Shown in pieces: positions 37,531 to 50,880 of a DNA stretch of 64,000 nt. The notes under the pieces are model-generated. The model was not told the DNA's origin. It worked only from the letters and a program-made list of their open reading frames with translations, and did not search any database. Position numbers and translations under genes: made by a program. Position 1 is the stretch's first letter, and each line of letters opens with the position of its first letter. Source of the DNA: Aquila chrysaetos chrysaetos (taxonomy: Eukaryota > Chordata > Aves > Accipitriformes > Accipitridae); contig NC_044030.1 in assembly GCF_900496995.4 (NCBI RefSeq), positions 372,001 through 436,000 on the forward strand. Direction: 5' to 3'.

Positions 37531-40500
37531 CCGTTCTCTGGTAGGCAGAAGGTTGGAGCAAGAGGATGTTCAGCTCTTGCATGACAGACCTTCCTGCTGG
37601 AGTTTTTCTTAGTGTTTGTCCAAGGAGCTCTTAAGGTTGTGCAGAGATACGTCCTGGAGCTGCTGCTCACCGTGTTTCGATGCATGTCAGGAGTCCATGA
37701 GCATCCACAGGGTTATAGGAGGAGCCCACCTGGTCAGCCAGGATTCCCATTTACAGTGAAATCATGAGAGAGGCCAAAGGCCTGACTTCTCTCCACATAG
37801 ACTGGAAAACAACCCATGGACTATTTTTAGCTGGGTTTGCCTAAAAAATCAGCTATGCAACTGTGTCATCAGTCATTGCTTGCTCCTCTTTCCTGTCCTG
37901 CTCTCCACCCTCCTAGAAGCTTGTGCTGTACAGGCCACCAGCTCTGGTCAAAGACACCGGAGGGGTGAGGAACTGGAGAGGAATGGAACTCACAGGCTTT
38001 TCATGAAAAAGAACATCTATGTGGAGAAGAGAGAGGCACACTAGTATCCTCACTGGTCATAGGGCTCCAGAATGGGCTCAGCAAGGGTTTCTGTGTGGCC
38101 TCCTGGCTTGGAAATGGTCTAGGACCAGCTAGACCACAAACTGCCTCTTGATCGGTGCTAGTTAGAGGGGGTGAGGATGGGTTGGGAGTCCTGTCGAAGG
38201 ATGCTGGGGAAACAGGAGCTCTGAAATGCTGGGGACGCGGGAGTGGAGAGGAAGTTGCACAGAAAGCCGGAGGAGATGTGATGAAGGAAACTGGGTTTAT
38301 TGGGGTGAATGAGGCAGATAGGGATAGAGGGAAAAAAGTTGTAGACTTCGTTAGTTCCATTAGCTATGGAGAAATTGCTAATTGATTACATTCTTGCTAA
38401 AAATTCACTGGCATGAATAAATATGATGGCACTTGGGCTTGGTTTTCAGCACAGAACTTACTCCTGGGGACGGTTTGGGAGCAAATTTGGAAAGGGCGAT
38501 TCAAGCCACAGACACAACACAACGCTAAGAGTTTCAAGACTGCTTTATGAAGTGGCCATTTATTGGCCTTTGCAATTAAATTCTCTTAAATTCCCTTAAA
38601 TTAAATTAATGCTCTTAAATTCCCACCTTTGCAACCAGGTGGCTGATGACAGGGTGTGCAGCTGCTGCGAGGGCCTGCCACAGGGTCAGCACAGAAGTCC
38701 TAGTTCATGGGCTCTGAGAGCATCTGCAGCCCCTGTCCAAAATCTGTCACAGCCAGTGGAAAGTCTGCTGTTGTCTTTTGTGCAGACGGACAAGCACCTT
38801 CAGTTCGAGATGTTCACACCTCCCGGGTGTATACCACCTGCCGGAGTTCACCCGTTTATTTTGAAGGTGACGGACCATTTTCCTCTTTCTGTAAGGAGGC
38901 TCTGAAGTTAAGGGTTGAGCAGGGACTTCCAAGGGAAGCCTCATGGAAGACTGAAGAGGAGTTGCCCCAGGAAAGCCACTTTTTCCCCCCAGAGTGAATG
39001 TGTTTCTCTTCCTACCCCCTCTGCTCAGCTCCCTGCCTGAACATCAGTCTGACTGGGAAACGCAGCAACTGGGACTTTGGCCAGATAACTACCATCAGGT
39101 CCGTGGAGAGCACCAGACTGCATCCAGCCACTGAGTCCTTTGAGCAGATGCTGTCCCTCTGGTGGTACCTGCCATCAGAAGTGTTGGGAGCAGCAGAGAA
39201 GAATCTGCGTGCAGTACCTCCACTCTATTGCTGAAGCCAGTCTAATGTGAAATATCTGAATGAGTCTCTTTTGGGAAATGAACCAAAGCCAAGTAGTTTC
39301 GGCAATGCTTAAGCTATGCTCCGAGGCTGCGGCAAGATCACCGTCTTGCACATTTGGTCCAGGAAGCAATGGGCAAGACAGCCTTTCACTATAAGCATGA
39401 GTTACAGTGAGCTACTGTATAACCACAGGTTCCCCTCCAGTGCACTCCACGATGCTGCAGATCTTCTTCACTAGGTCCAGAAAAAGATGTAAATGTGAGC
39501 ATGAATTGTTTTGCCTGAGAAAGAAAGACACGCTGGACCTTCTGTATGAAGCAGGATATCATTGCAAGGACCTCAGGGCCTTGTTACCAATGGGATTGTA
39601 CATTCAGATACGAATATGTGCTTTGTCATCAGCAGCAGGCCAGCAGAGGAGAAAGTAATCTGTGCAGTGACTGTAAAAGGCTATCCCGAGCTAGTGGGCA
39701 ACTTCCATGTAGCGAATAAAATGTTTGTTTTCCCAAACAGGGGTATGAAGTTAATCCTCATCAGGAGAAATCTAAGTCCTGTGCTACTCTCTGCAGGATT
39801 TCTCCTACTTCATTAAACTCTGACATCTCAGAGGGCAAATCCGCATTGTCACATGTCACTTGTGCTTGAAAAAAATGTGCGTATCAATGCTTAATACAGG
39901 CTTATTTTTCCTTCTTATTTTGCAAGTGTAATTGCATAGTAAATCGAACTGCGGGCTTTTATTTACTTGTTAACGTTAAGTGTGTTTCAGGCCATATGTA
40001 AACAAGGGTATTAGCACAGATTTGGAGCAGAGTCAGTCTGTGCCAGCTGAAGATTTGGTCCATGTCTCTCCCTTTACCAGGAGGGTTTGGGGGAAAGGTG
40101 AACAGAAGGAGCGATGACTTTAGCACGGGTTGATAGGCTGGTAAATACCCTCATTCGCAAAGGCAGTACTGTAATATTCCCGGCTGGTTATTTTTTCACC
40201 GAGATCTTGGTCTCATCTAACATTGCTTTTCCTGAGAGTCCTTCTTTCTAGGCTGATGACATTTTTAATGCTTGCGGGAACAAAACTTCCAGGAGCTCTC
40301 TGAAGTGTGCCTCCCTGCTGTGAGATGAGGGGAGACAAGCACGGAAAACCTGGCAAGTGCGGGGACCGCAGCCTTCAGTGAGGGAACAGGCTGCTCCTCG
40401 GATGCTGCCCCACAGAACAGATGTCTGCTGCTGGCTGACTTAGCATTGACCTGAAATGCCACCTTCTGCTTCTGGGGGATCATTATAGACACTTTGGTAT

Positions 40501-40613
40501 TTAAAAATGTGGGAAGAATCCTCATGAGCAGGAGGTATGACCCAGACAGTGCAGACCATGCAGCTCCCCTAAACGATTTCCTGGTAGCTCCCATAGCAAT
40601 TGATGAAAACACC

Positions 40614-41210
40614 TGTGCTGGTTTTCCCTGGGATAGAGTTAATTTTCTTCATAGTAGCTCGTATGGGGCTATATTTTGGACTTGTGCTGGGAACAGTGCT
40701 GATAACACAGGGATGTTTTGGTTACTGCTGAGCAGTGCTTGCACAGAGCCAAGGGCTTTTCTGCTTCTCACCCCACCCCACCAGCAAAGAGGCTGGGGGG
40801 GCACAAGGAGTTGGGAGGGGACACAGCCGGGACAGCTGAGCCCAACTGACCCAAGGGATATTCCAGACCACAGGACATTGTGCTCAGCGTATAAAGCTGG
40901 GGGAAAAAGAAGGAAGGGGGGGGACGTTCGGAGTGATGGTGTTTGTCTTCCCAAGTCACCGTTATGCGTGATGGAGCCCTGCTTTCCTGGAGATGGCTGA
41001 ACACCTGCCTGCCCATGGGGAGTGGTGGATGAATTCCTTGTTTTGCTTTGCTTCAGCGCATGGCTTTTGCTTTCCCTATTAAACTGTCTTTATCTCAACC
41101 CACAAGTTTTCTCACTTTTAGCCTTCTCATTCTCTCCCCCATCCCACTGTGAGGGAGGTGAGTGAGCGGCTGCGTGGGGCTTTGTTCCCGGCTGGGGTTA
41201 AACAATGATA
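40614..41210 (+). mobile_element. Solo LTR of an avian endogenous retrovirus
   Basis: A block of about 597 bp starts TGTGCTGGTTTTCCCTGGGA and ends near GGCTGGGGTTAAACAATGAT. It carries a TATA-like GTATAAAG (40890-40897), an ATTAAA polyadenylation signal (41078-41083) and the ordered segments of a solo LTR I recall as common in neoavian genomes. There is no internal gag, pol or env next to it. Flanks ACACC and GCACC could be a 5-bp target duplication with one mismatch. Confidence 0.85.
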
Positions 41211-43871
41211 GCACCCCATTTGGGGAAAAATGTAACACACAACAAAATCAGTCTTCCTTTAAAGTTTTCCAGTGCTACTCAGTAAATCACTGTGGTGGTG
41301 AATTGCCCTTTCTGTTCAAAACTGTACACCTTATTTCCAGTCTGGGTTTATCTGGCATCTGCTCCAGATGCCGGGTCATGCTCTAAGTTTGGCTGCTGCA
41401 CCGAACAGCCCCCTCTGTCAAATTTCTTCTTCCCAAGAAGGCACTTACAGATAGTGCTCACAATCTCCTCAAATCTACTGAAATAGCCCATGCAGCCTGG
41501 GCCCACGAGGTTTCCAGACCTTTCACTTCATGCAGCTTCTCTCTGCACCCCTTCCCTTGATCCCTGTCTGGGCTGAGCGGGGAAGGGCAGGATGGGACCC
41601 ATCAAGGCAGCACGCAGCCAGTGGGCTCTCCTGACAGTACCTGACATGTCAGCGTGGTGTCACCACGGGAGCCCCCTCCACCAAATTCTCCCCTCTTCCC
41701 CCCGCTCCATATCCTCACAGGCAGGAGCCCACCCACCCAGAGGGGGGTCTGCACTGCCCACCCCAGGGTCACAAGCTTTCACGCAGTTTACCAAGCAGTC
41801 TCTCTGCCTCTCTACCAGAGATTCTTGATTGTTCACCTCGCTCCCTCTCTGGGAACAGCAGCAGTGGAGATTTTACCTGTTCTGTCACAGAACTGGGAGA
41901 AATACCATCAATCCACTTGCTCAAACGAGTCCTCATCCTCTTGCGCAGGTGGAGGCTTACTTCTTGCAGTCCAGTTTACCTTCCTCCTGTGCACAAGGAT
42001 TTCCAGTTAAACCCAGCAAGTTTTCCAGCTTACCCCATAGCTGCTTCTGCAGCAAGGTGAACCCCTCTTCTGTTTTCTGTATCCCACATCAGCCCCCGCT
42101 TTGGCGCTGGGCCCTGGCTAAGCCAGGAGGTGCGGCTGGAAAAGGATGGACCACATCCAGCCTTCCCACCCCTCAGTGGATACTGCAGCCTCTGCAAGGA
42201 GCTGGCAGTAAAGAGAGGGGTAGCAATGTAGGGGTTCCAATTTGGGGGGCCTCCGGAACATCTGGACCTCATCAGGCAGCACCTAGGGATGGAAGCCACA
42301 CATCCTACTCCATGCAACTCCAGAACCCGCTCCCAGCACCGTGTTTCTTCTTGGTGGCCTTCGTGGTGCTTGTTCATGGGAAGAAGATCCCACCAGAGAA
42401 CTGCTTATCTCGCTCTGAGAATGGGCAGACCAGAAGGGGTGATGCTGGGAGTTAGGGAAGGCAGAGCTAGCTCTCAGGTTCTCCTCACTCCCAAGCCCGT
42501 TCCTGCAGACATTCAATATTTAACTCCCCCGGGTGCTCTGTCTGCTCTGCAGCCAAAGGTGGAATAGCAGCTCACGCAGAGCCACCTGGGCAAACCAGAC
42601 CGGCCCCAGTGCAACGCAGCACGCGAACTGCCGCAGCGTGGACTCACCAGAACCCGGGGGAAACCCTCGGACCACGCTGCGCTGGCCTCTGAGCGGCAGA
42701 TCAGCACTCGCCAGAGTCGCAGGAGTTGCTGGGGTCAGCATGGCCGGGTTGTGTGTTTCTCTAGGCGTGCTCTGCAGACTTGCAGATCTGCTTTCCCCGT
42801 GCACGGGGTCTACAGGCGGAGAACGGAGCCGTGCCGGGAGATGTCCCTGCAGCCCCGACCCCCTGCAGCACCCTGCAGAGCTCAGCTATCGTTCCCTTGG
42901 GCATTTGCGAAGCGATGTTTGATTTGAATGGCGTTCAGGAGCAGCTGGCTGTTGACAGGGCCAGACCCCAGGTGTCTCGCACGAGGTGTACAGCAAATAG
43001 GGGTAACACAGCCAGTAAGGCCAGTGCGGAGGCAAAACAAGCCCAAAGTAGTCTGAGCAGTGCCGCGTGCGAATGCGACAGCCGACGCGCTGCCAGAGCC
43101 AACAGATGCAGCGACTTTAACTATGAGGCCACCGCACAGCCCACTGCCTCTTCCTTCACTTTTCACTTCAGGAGGACAAACGGAGCAGGAATTGTGCCGT
43201 TAACAGTGTCCAGTCAGCCTTAGCCCTGCTTCATTCCTCCTGCCTTAGGCTACAGAGATGGGCTTCCAGGAGAGCTCCTGCCCGTCACCGCACAGCACAA
43301 GGACGGACGCGCACGGCAGGGGCAGCCCCCCCCGATGGTATTTCCAGGCTCCAATACTTGGGCATAGTCTTCGGCGTTCGCGACCGAAGATCTCTGGATT
43401 CACGGTGTCTGTGCCGGTGATGAATGCGGAAAGCTGGCGTGCAAGCGGGTCTGCTGGGCATGGAGAAGCTTTCTGCGGTGGTGAAGTGTCCACGTGAGAG
43501 CAGCTCTGCGCGGGGTCCGGTTGTGGCTGCTTCGGGGTGTTTGCTCTCTGCTGTAGAGGCTATAGAGGCACATCCCCAGGGACGCTGCGGGAGCAAAACA
43601 CCATGTCTCCTGTGAAGGCAAATGGGACGCATTAAGCCTAGGCAAAGCAGGCAGTTGCTCAGGGCAGCATGTGGCTGGGGAGGCAAAACTCTCTGCTCTG
43701 CGCCAGGGCAATGGGAAGCCAGCCAGTGATGGCTGCTGCTCTGGCGGGAGGTATCAGGAGGCACAGGGCTGCAGCCACCCCCTGACCTGATGGGAAGAAG
43801 GGTGGTAAACACATCTGCCAGCACAAGAACATCATGGTCATGATGATGCATGTGGAACTATTTTAAACATT

Positions 43872-43984
43872 GCAATTTTAGCTAATTCCATTGCTGAAGT
43901 AAGTAGCAGATAACTAGCTCAACATCCTGTTGAGCATCCTGTTGAGCTGCTACTTATTTCAGCAATGTAGTTAGCTAAAATTGC
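43872..43984. repeat. Foldback hairpin with 38-bp arms
   Basis: The left arm (43872-43909) starts GCAATTTTAGCTAATTCC, and the right arm (43947-43984) ends GTTAGCTAAAATTGC. They are complementary at 35 of 38 positions. The 37-base loop holds two copies of CATCCTGTTGAG (43923-43934 and 43935-43946) and a smaller stem, CTCAACA/TGTTGAG. It could be a non-autonomous foldback transposon relic, a recent inverted duplication or a hairpin RNA precursor. I do not recognise a known family. Confidence 0.85.
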
Positions 43985-44114
43985 TGATCTCTTAGGGCTA
44001 CCAAGCCTGTCCAGGTATTGCACGCTGCTAGGAGCAGGGTGGTCTAGAATAGCACAAGTGGAAGGGTTTCATATGGCAGTGCTGGAGCAAGGTGATGGAG
44101 AGGACGTGTCTCTG

Positions 44115-44163
44115 CTTGATGATCTTAAAGGTCTTTTCCAACATAAATTATTCTGCTTCTAGA
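44115..44163 (+). mobile_element. CR1 LINE, short 3'-end fragment
   Basis: TTGATGATCTTAAAGGTCTT followed by TTCCAACATAAATTATTCTG is a diverged CR1 terminus of about 49 bp, with its tail decayed to TTCTGCTTCTAG. It lies about 130 bp downstream of the foldback hairpin. Confidence 0.75.
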
Positions 44164-47100
44164 ATTCTAGGAGCAGCTGCAGGAGGCAAATAGTGGGTCT
44201 GCTTAGTTGAATCCCCTGCATTTAGTAGGCAAGAAATGTCACTGAAAACCTCCTAGGCATCTCTTTCCTGTGTTGGAGAGACAGACTGGCTGCTCGTCAG
44301 TGGGCAGACAGGCTACACTGTGTGTACAGAACATGACAGTCCTGATGTCAAGTACTGGTGTTTAGGAAAGGACCCAAATTCTTGGGCGACCTGCCAAACC
44401 TCCCTTCTTGCCCTGGCAGGCCAAAGCCAAGGCCAAAGGGGAAGGCTTTTCCAGGACGCCCTGTTCAGACCAGGCTGAAACAGGCTACTCGTTGACCTTA
44501 TGAAACCAACACCTGGCTGGGCCAAGGAGGGGAAGGAGGCCGAAGGAGGGCACGATGCTGCTCAATGTAGGTGGAAATTTGGGTGTTTGAGCAGCCAGTT
44601 GCCTAATCTCTGCTGATCATATACGAACCAGCAGTTCACTGTGTCCCTAAACAAGTATGGCTTTCCACAGGGAAAAGTAGATGTGTAGCCCTGAGGAGTC
44701 CCCTATCGCAAAAGTTTGATGTTCTTGTGGTAAAAACTGGTCGAAGTGGTGCTCTGAAAAAAAATTTGTGGTAGGAATACAGCGATGATTGTTGCATTCT
44801 TGAGAAACAATTACTTTTTATCAAAGCGTTTTCAGAAAACAAACACAGAAACAAACACCCCCCCCCCCCAAAAAAAACCCAAACCATGGTCTGAGTCATA
44901 TACATGGTGTGGAAAATTTCAGCCCAAACTCTTAAAATCTGGTGTGAAGGTGTAAGCAACTGAAGATCTTATGGGAAGTGACGGCCGTGCTCAGTTAGGC
45001 AGTGAAGCTTGAATCACCTATAATTAGCCAAGGAAATGTGTGTGTGTACCAGAAACTATACAAACAAGCTATTAATAGCTGCTTCATTTTCACCATTCTC
45101 CAGCCAGCGGTAAGGGTCAGACTGGTCTCGGAGCCTTGCTGGCGATGCTTGGGCTGGCTGCTGTGGCAAGCCGTAGCCACCCTCGGACCCTGCCCGGTCG
45201 TGCCAGCACGGGGTCTGGCCCCGCTTCATCCTCGGGAGGTCCTGCAGCCACGTGGCATCTCTCGGCGCAGCCGACAGCCAGAGGCTTTCCACGGATGACA
45301 GAAGGGAAGCAGACACAGGGACTCTGAGCGCAGTTTCCCATGGTAAAGCAGATGTCCAAAGGGGACATGCAGGCTGTAACCCAGTATTTTGCCTGGGTGC
45401 TGTGTCCCTTCCTTCTCGGCTCACCCAGCTGCCCAAGACCATGGCCAAGGCAGGATGGTGTGCTGCAAACGCTTGTTCTGGAAATTTGACCCAGATGTTC
45501 ATATCCCATTACCCTGCTCACCCGTTCAGCCAGGCCAGGAGACATTTCTGGTGGCGAGTGGCTTTGGTCTGCTTTGCTGTGATGCTCCTTGCAGATTCCC
45601 CATAGCGTCCATGCAGCTGCCAGCATTCATGACAGCTGGACGGTGGTGGTTCCTGAGCCATGGGAGATGATGGGAGAGGGAACTCCCACCTCTGCCTCCC
45701 ATGTGCTGGACGTCACGGGGGGCAGAGACCTCCCCGGGTCTGGGATCATTCAGTGGACCTCCTGCCCATGTCCCTGACTAGATCTGGTCCATGGGTTAGC
45801 GCATTTTTTGGCAAAAAATGTGTTCATCGAATATCAACATGGCCCCAGGAATAATAGAATGAAAGGAAAGGTGTCTCCAGCGCGAGGAGCTGGAGGGCCA
45901 CCGTCAGGGCAGGGGACAGACCTGCCTGGGGACCTGCGCAGCCCCACAGCCGCAGGGACATTCCCAGGGAGGTGGAAAATGCAATTCGGTGCTGATTGAG
46001 CACACGATGGTGGATTCAGTCCCTCCTGTGCAGGACCCGTCCCGCTTACAGGACCCAGGGGATTCAGGTCTTGATGGCTGGGTGGCACATCACACCCGTG
46101 GGTGTCAGTCCTCTCTATTCTCCTCCCACCGTTTCGGCTGCAGCCACATCAAGCATCCGCGGCTTCCCAGGTGGACCCACGGTCTGCCTCTGGGCAGGGG
46201 CTCTCCGGCGCCCGGTGTGAATTGCCCTGGTGCGGGAGGGAGGAGAGGCTTCAAATCAGGCATGAGAATCAGGGTGGAGAGAAGGGTGCGTTTGTAGCAC
46301 GCAGGACCTAAAGGATAATGTGCAAAATCCCTGCCACTGGCTGGGAGAATACCTTCCCTTGCAGTTCGGTGGAGATATGATCAGAGAAACTTCCTGATCA
46401 GGACCCCCCAGCTCCCCTTTCTGAGCGGGTCCTGCCTGGGATGATGAGATGCTAGCAATTATCTCTGTGCCGGCGGTGTGGAAACATGCTCCGCTGTGGT
46501 GGTGTTGAATAAAGTGTCTTCACTCTCCATGAGCATCCTGCCCCGGGAAGTTGTAGGGGCTTTGCCTAGTAATAGAGGGCTTCGTTTGTGTTCAGGAGAT
46601 TTACAGGTATCTCCTGAAGCGTATCGCAACAGGCAGTACATGGCTTGCTAGACTATAAAAAAGTGGTGGAGACCTGCTGCTCCTTTGGTATCAAGTTCCC
46701 TATTAGCGGGAAGGCAGATGGATGCCGTAAGTGTTAGTACATAAATGCTCAAGTGAAATTATGCATTCACATATTTTGCAGAAAAAGATTGGTCACCTTG
46801 TTACTGCACTGTCTGAGAGGGGTGGGCTTGAGTGGGAGTCCTAGAAAAAGGTTGGTTAGGATCAGTCCTGGAGGTTTAGGTTCGCACAGTCACTGCAGCG
46901 TACTTTAGCGCTGACTCTTCTATGAGTATCAGTTTCTGGAAGGAACTAGAAATCTCTCTGATCTTTGTCTTGCTTAGTTAGAATTCATTGATTTCTGCTA
47001 ATATTTTACTTAAAAAAAGGCAAAATTTCCAGGCCTATTGACAAAAAGAAGCTTCTTTGATATATGCATGTTATAGAGGTGGATCATTTAAAATAAAGCA

Positions 47101-50100
47101 TTTAAGAACTATTTTGAAATCAAGCTGTGCCTGACGTTAGCTTTCCCTGTGTGGTGAGTTCATGCAGTGTAGCCTCATATTTAGCATACCGTATCTGTTG
47201 AAGCACCCTATAGTTTCCAGGATGTTTTCTGAGGTATTTAGATTTATTTCAATGTTTACGATGTATTTGTTGTTCATTAAACATATTTACCTAGGCTAAC
47301 CCAACATGAAAGAAATTATCTTGTTTACAGTGGAATCTTGACAAAAATACATGCAGAAAAGATAGACAAACACACATAAACCTGGATTGCTGAGTGGAAC
47401 ATTGATTTGCTGCCACTTCCAATTTTTCTCATTAGAACATATTTTATTTGATCATAACTCAGTACCCCGTGTAAATGTGAAGTTGTTAATCTTATTACTA
47501 TACAGAAAACAAATTAATTATTATGCATGATATTGGAAATGGGTTGTTAGGTTGGCATTGGGAAGATTAGAAAAATACACTCATTACTTCAAATGATATC
47601 TGATATACATGTACAACTCTGTTTTTAAAATCATTTGCAATATTCAGATAGCAAATACAGCAAGTAGAAAAACCCTTCTTCTGTGTGGTTTTAAAATTTC
47701 AGGCCCATGATCTGAAGGTTGGATTAAAGACTGTAGTTTGCAGTTAGACTTTTGTATTTTAAAAGGCCAGTATTGAACCAGAGCAAATGAAGTTGTTAGA
47801 TTGAATTTCATCCAGCTGCAGGGTAGGATTCACTATGTTGATATAATTAACTAGTATGAGATCCAGGTGGCTTATGTAGGCAGGACGAGGATCTGCATTT
47901 CAGGTCTGCTATCTCACCATGACTCCTTCTTAAAAAGATGTGGACGTAGACGGAGGGCCCACAAGTGGTATTCTTTTTTTAGAGAAAAAACCCAATACTG
48001 CTAGCAGTAGGAAAAGGAGCATGTGTGCAAGGTGTCTTTAGTGGTGAAGGTTGCATAGCTGCTGGTGTACTGGCGAGCCAGGCTGTGGTCGAGACCTCTA
48101 GTTCCTGTGGTAGTAATAATATTTGCTAGTTAGTGAGTGCGGGTTTGAGGAGGGATTGGGGTCAGGGGGGAAGCTGTCCTGCTCATATTCTGCCTGTCTG
48201 GAGCATGTAGTGTCCTTGCTGGTGAGGCAATGAGAATGGTTGGGGTAGGTGAGATGTCTTCTCCTCCTAATGGTGCTGGGAGCGCCAGCCTCTTGGCTGA
48301 GTGGTGAAGAGGACAGGCACGGACGGGCTGGACTCTATCCTCTAAGATGCCCGTGCTCCCGTCTGAAGTCTCTAGTCATGGTAGTCATCAAAACATTTGC
48401 TGCGCATTGAGTGCCACTCCTGTGGCACAGGCAACCCACAGCAGTCAAAACTGTCAGGTCACCAGCCACAGAATTGTAACGTAGTTAGCAAAATAAGTTT
48501 TTTCTTTTAACACGGAGCGTTCTTATTTGCTGTTAGCTTTGCATGCTCAGGAGCTGCCTCTTGTAGCTTCTCCTCTGCAGTCCTGCAGATGCTAAATGTG
48601 TTGCTTTTTCCAGAGAGCTGACAGCCTGGTGAGTTTCACATGAACCCAAGTGGTGGAACTTTTAGCAAAAAATACGGCAAAATTTGCAACAAAAGAGTGA
48701 GATAACAGCGGTGGCAAGTTTCCACAGATCTTTGCCTTGCTCATCACCCAGATTCACGCTGGTGTCTTTTTGCCCTAACCACATAGATCTGGCAGATTTT
48801 AGGACACGTTGAGCCCTGCCCTCTGACACAAATGCCCATCCAGGCTAGGGGCACATACACCCTCTGTCTTCCATGCCAGAGCCTTTCTATTTTTCAGACT
48901 GAGTCCTTTCTTGGCCCAGTAGATTTCCCTCACTGTCCATCCAGTACCACTATACTTCCCTGCTCAGGCTTGGACAGACTTTCCTTTAAAGCGTGCCAAC
49001 TGGTGTACCTCAGATATTGTCCTGCTGGGCCAGACAGTGAGACAGAAAGATGGGGAACTACCTGCTGATCTCCCATGCCAAGCTGCAAAGCGTAAACCCA
49101 GCTGGGTTTACAACCCTCCTGACCAGATCATGACAGCCAGCAAAAGAGCTGGTGGCATCTTCCTTCACAGTGGTGACAAGTTCCACCTGTCTTGGGCGGT
49201 GGGTGAGGTTGGACTATGGGCCAGGATGGTTTCTGTGACTACTAAAGCTAGGGAGGGGAACAGAGAAAGGCAGCCCTGCCAAAAAGCACGATCTTTGTCA
49301 CACTTTGAGTTTCCAGAGAGGTCTCCCACCGGGGCAGCTGGCACTGTGCCCTCAGGAAACAAGGGGTTAACAACGTCCCATGCGCCTTGCTGCAAAACTT
49401 CTGAAAAACTCCCCTGAAAATGGTTGCTATACTCAAAATATATGCCCTACAGAGCAAGAAATAGAGACAAAACTAAAATAGCAGCATTAATGAGCGAAGT
49501 AAATATCAGAGCAGAGCTGTAAAAGCAGTGAGGAAATTCCCCTCAAGAATGTTTTGTTCCGCTTTAGTGATGCTAGATACGAGGGTTCATCTTCACAATC
49601 TCCATTGTGCTGGAGGCTGCCACGAGCCTCGGTGACAGAAGCACAACCCGTGCGAGCAGGAGGGTTATCCCCCGAACCCACACGCCTGGGCTCAGCTGGG
49701 CATTTATCAGACACCATTTCATCCCCGGAGCCACCGCTGCACCGAATCGCCTGCTAGGATCTCCAACCCGAGAAAAGAGAGAGGCTAGATGTTAGTGGAA
49801 AATGAGCCTTTTCTTCCCATTTGAGCTGCTGAGCAGGCAATTACACAGCGGTCCCCGGGGAGCATCATGCGGGCAGGCAGAGCTGGTCCTCCCTCGCGGG
49901 GTGCCAGAAGGTGCCTGCCCACGGCTGGCCCCGCGGTCCCGGCGGCTCTTCCCCCAGCATCGCCAGGCCTGCGTTGAGGGTCTGCTGCATCAAGGTGCTG
50001 GGGGAAGCCTTTTTGCACCGTGATTTTTGCCAGTGAGATGGCGGAGGAGCCCTGCCCACCAGCTGTGATCACCAGAGTTTTGTCCTCTCGGTGGTGCATC

Positions 50101-50289
50101 CTGTATTTCTGCTCACACGTGTTGCCTCATCTTGTGCGTAACTGAAATACTGTATTTTAAAGCAAGCAAGCAAGGAAATTCTTCGGTTTTCCTTCCTGCA
50201 GAACATATCACAAGGTAAATGGCTTTTCATGGTGGTTATAGCTATATATTGAGCAAACAGGGTAAGTGTTACCGAACCGCTCTTTTTTA

Positions 50290-50570
50290 ATTTTCTTCTT
50301 ATTGATTTCAAAATTTAACTAAAAAAAGGTTTCAATTACAAGACAACCTTTTTATATTTCACACTTAGTAATTTTCATACAGCTGTATAATTGGAGGTAA
50401 GCAGTATCTGGAGTTAATGAAATAGATTTCTGTATTGTTCTTAAAGTCTCCAGTTAACTACAATTCGCCATGTGATGATAAAGAGCAGAGCTCTCTGTCA
50501 TCTGCTCTAAACACAGCCCCCGCCCTGCAGAATTAGAGTGAATGCAAATAAAGAAAAAGAAATTACACCA
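50290..50570. promoter_or_regulatory. Candidate regulatory element with an octamer motif
   Basis: The stretch contains CAGCTGT (E-box), GTGATGATAAAG (GATA-like) and a perfect octamer ATGCAAAT (50542-50549), in a repeat-free AT-rich context just before the inverted solo LTR. Octamers are bound by OCT1/OCT2, relevant to B-cell genes. Function is inferred only. Confidence 0.3.
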
Positions 50571-50880
50571 AAAATACCTAAGGAGAGGAAAAAAACAATC
50601 TCATGCGGTAATTATTCTCAAAGGAACGCGAGGACTGAAAACACCCCCGACCTCTCGCTGTATGTAGCTGAACCAGTAGGAGTTACTCGCATCCCGCACA
50701 GACCATCCCTTCGCAACGCTCCCGTGGGATCGATTCCACCCAAGCTCCCATGTCCGTGTGTGCGTGGCATTAGGGAGCAGTGACCTTCCATGCTGAGGGA
50801 GGGGTGAAGTGCCCGGCTTTGCAAAGAGCAGAGGTGAAAGGATAAGGGGTGCCTGTGGCAGAGCAGGATTTGCTCACCCC

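Larger units (their letters stand above)
28300..40613. other. Intergenic or PAX5 5'-flanking DNA without recognised genes
   Basis: GC-rich and AT-rich stretches alternate. Apart from CR1 fragments and tandem repeats listed separately, I find only ORFs without family resemblance (for example 33190-33846, 218 codons from a GTG). A stretch at about 35097-35166 (TTAATTA-type and AGAGCTAGCTCT motifs) has the look of a regulatory element. PAX5 exons 1A and 1B could lie in this part or further right, but I could not identify their short coding sequences. Confidence 0.5.
41211..50880. other. PAX5 5' region, no exon recognised
   Basis: Sequence between the two solo LTRs. CpG density is moderate at 42500-43500 and 45100-46250, and the part 46700-47900 is AT-rich, repeat-free and contains homeodomain/POU-like words (ATTATGCAT, TTAATTATTATGC). 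ORFs such as 41829-42455 have no family match. PAX5 first exons or early intron are expected about here by analogy with mammals, but I cannot place them. Confidence 0.45.

Noticed and set aside
46711..46725. ATGGATGCC followed by GTAAGT, considered as a PAX5 first coding exon
   Set aside because: The donor is good, but the few codons do not match either PAX5 first exon as I know them and there is no CpG island.
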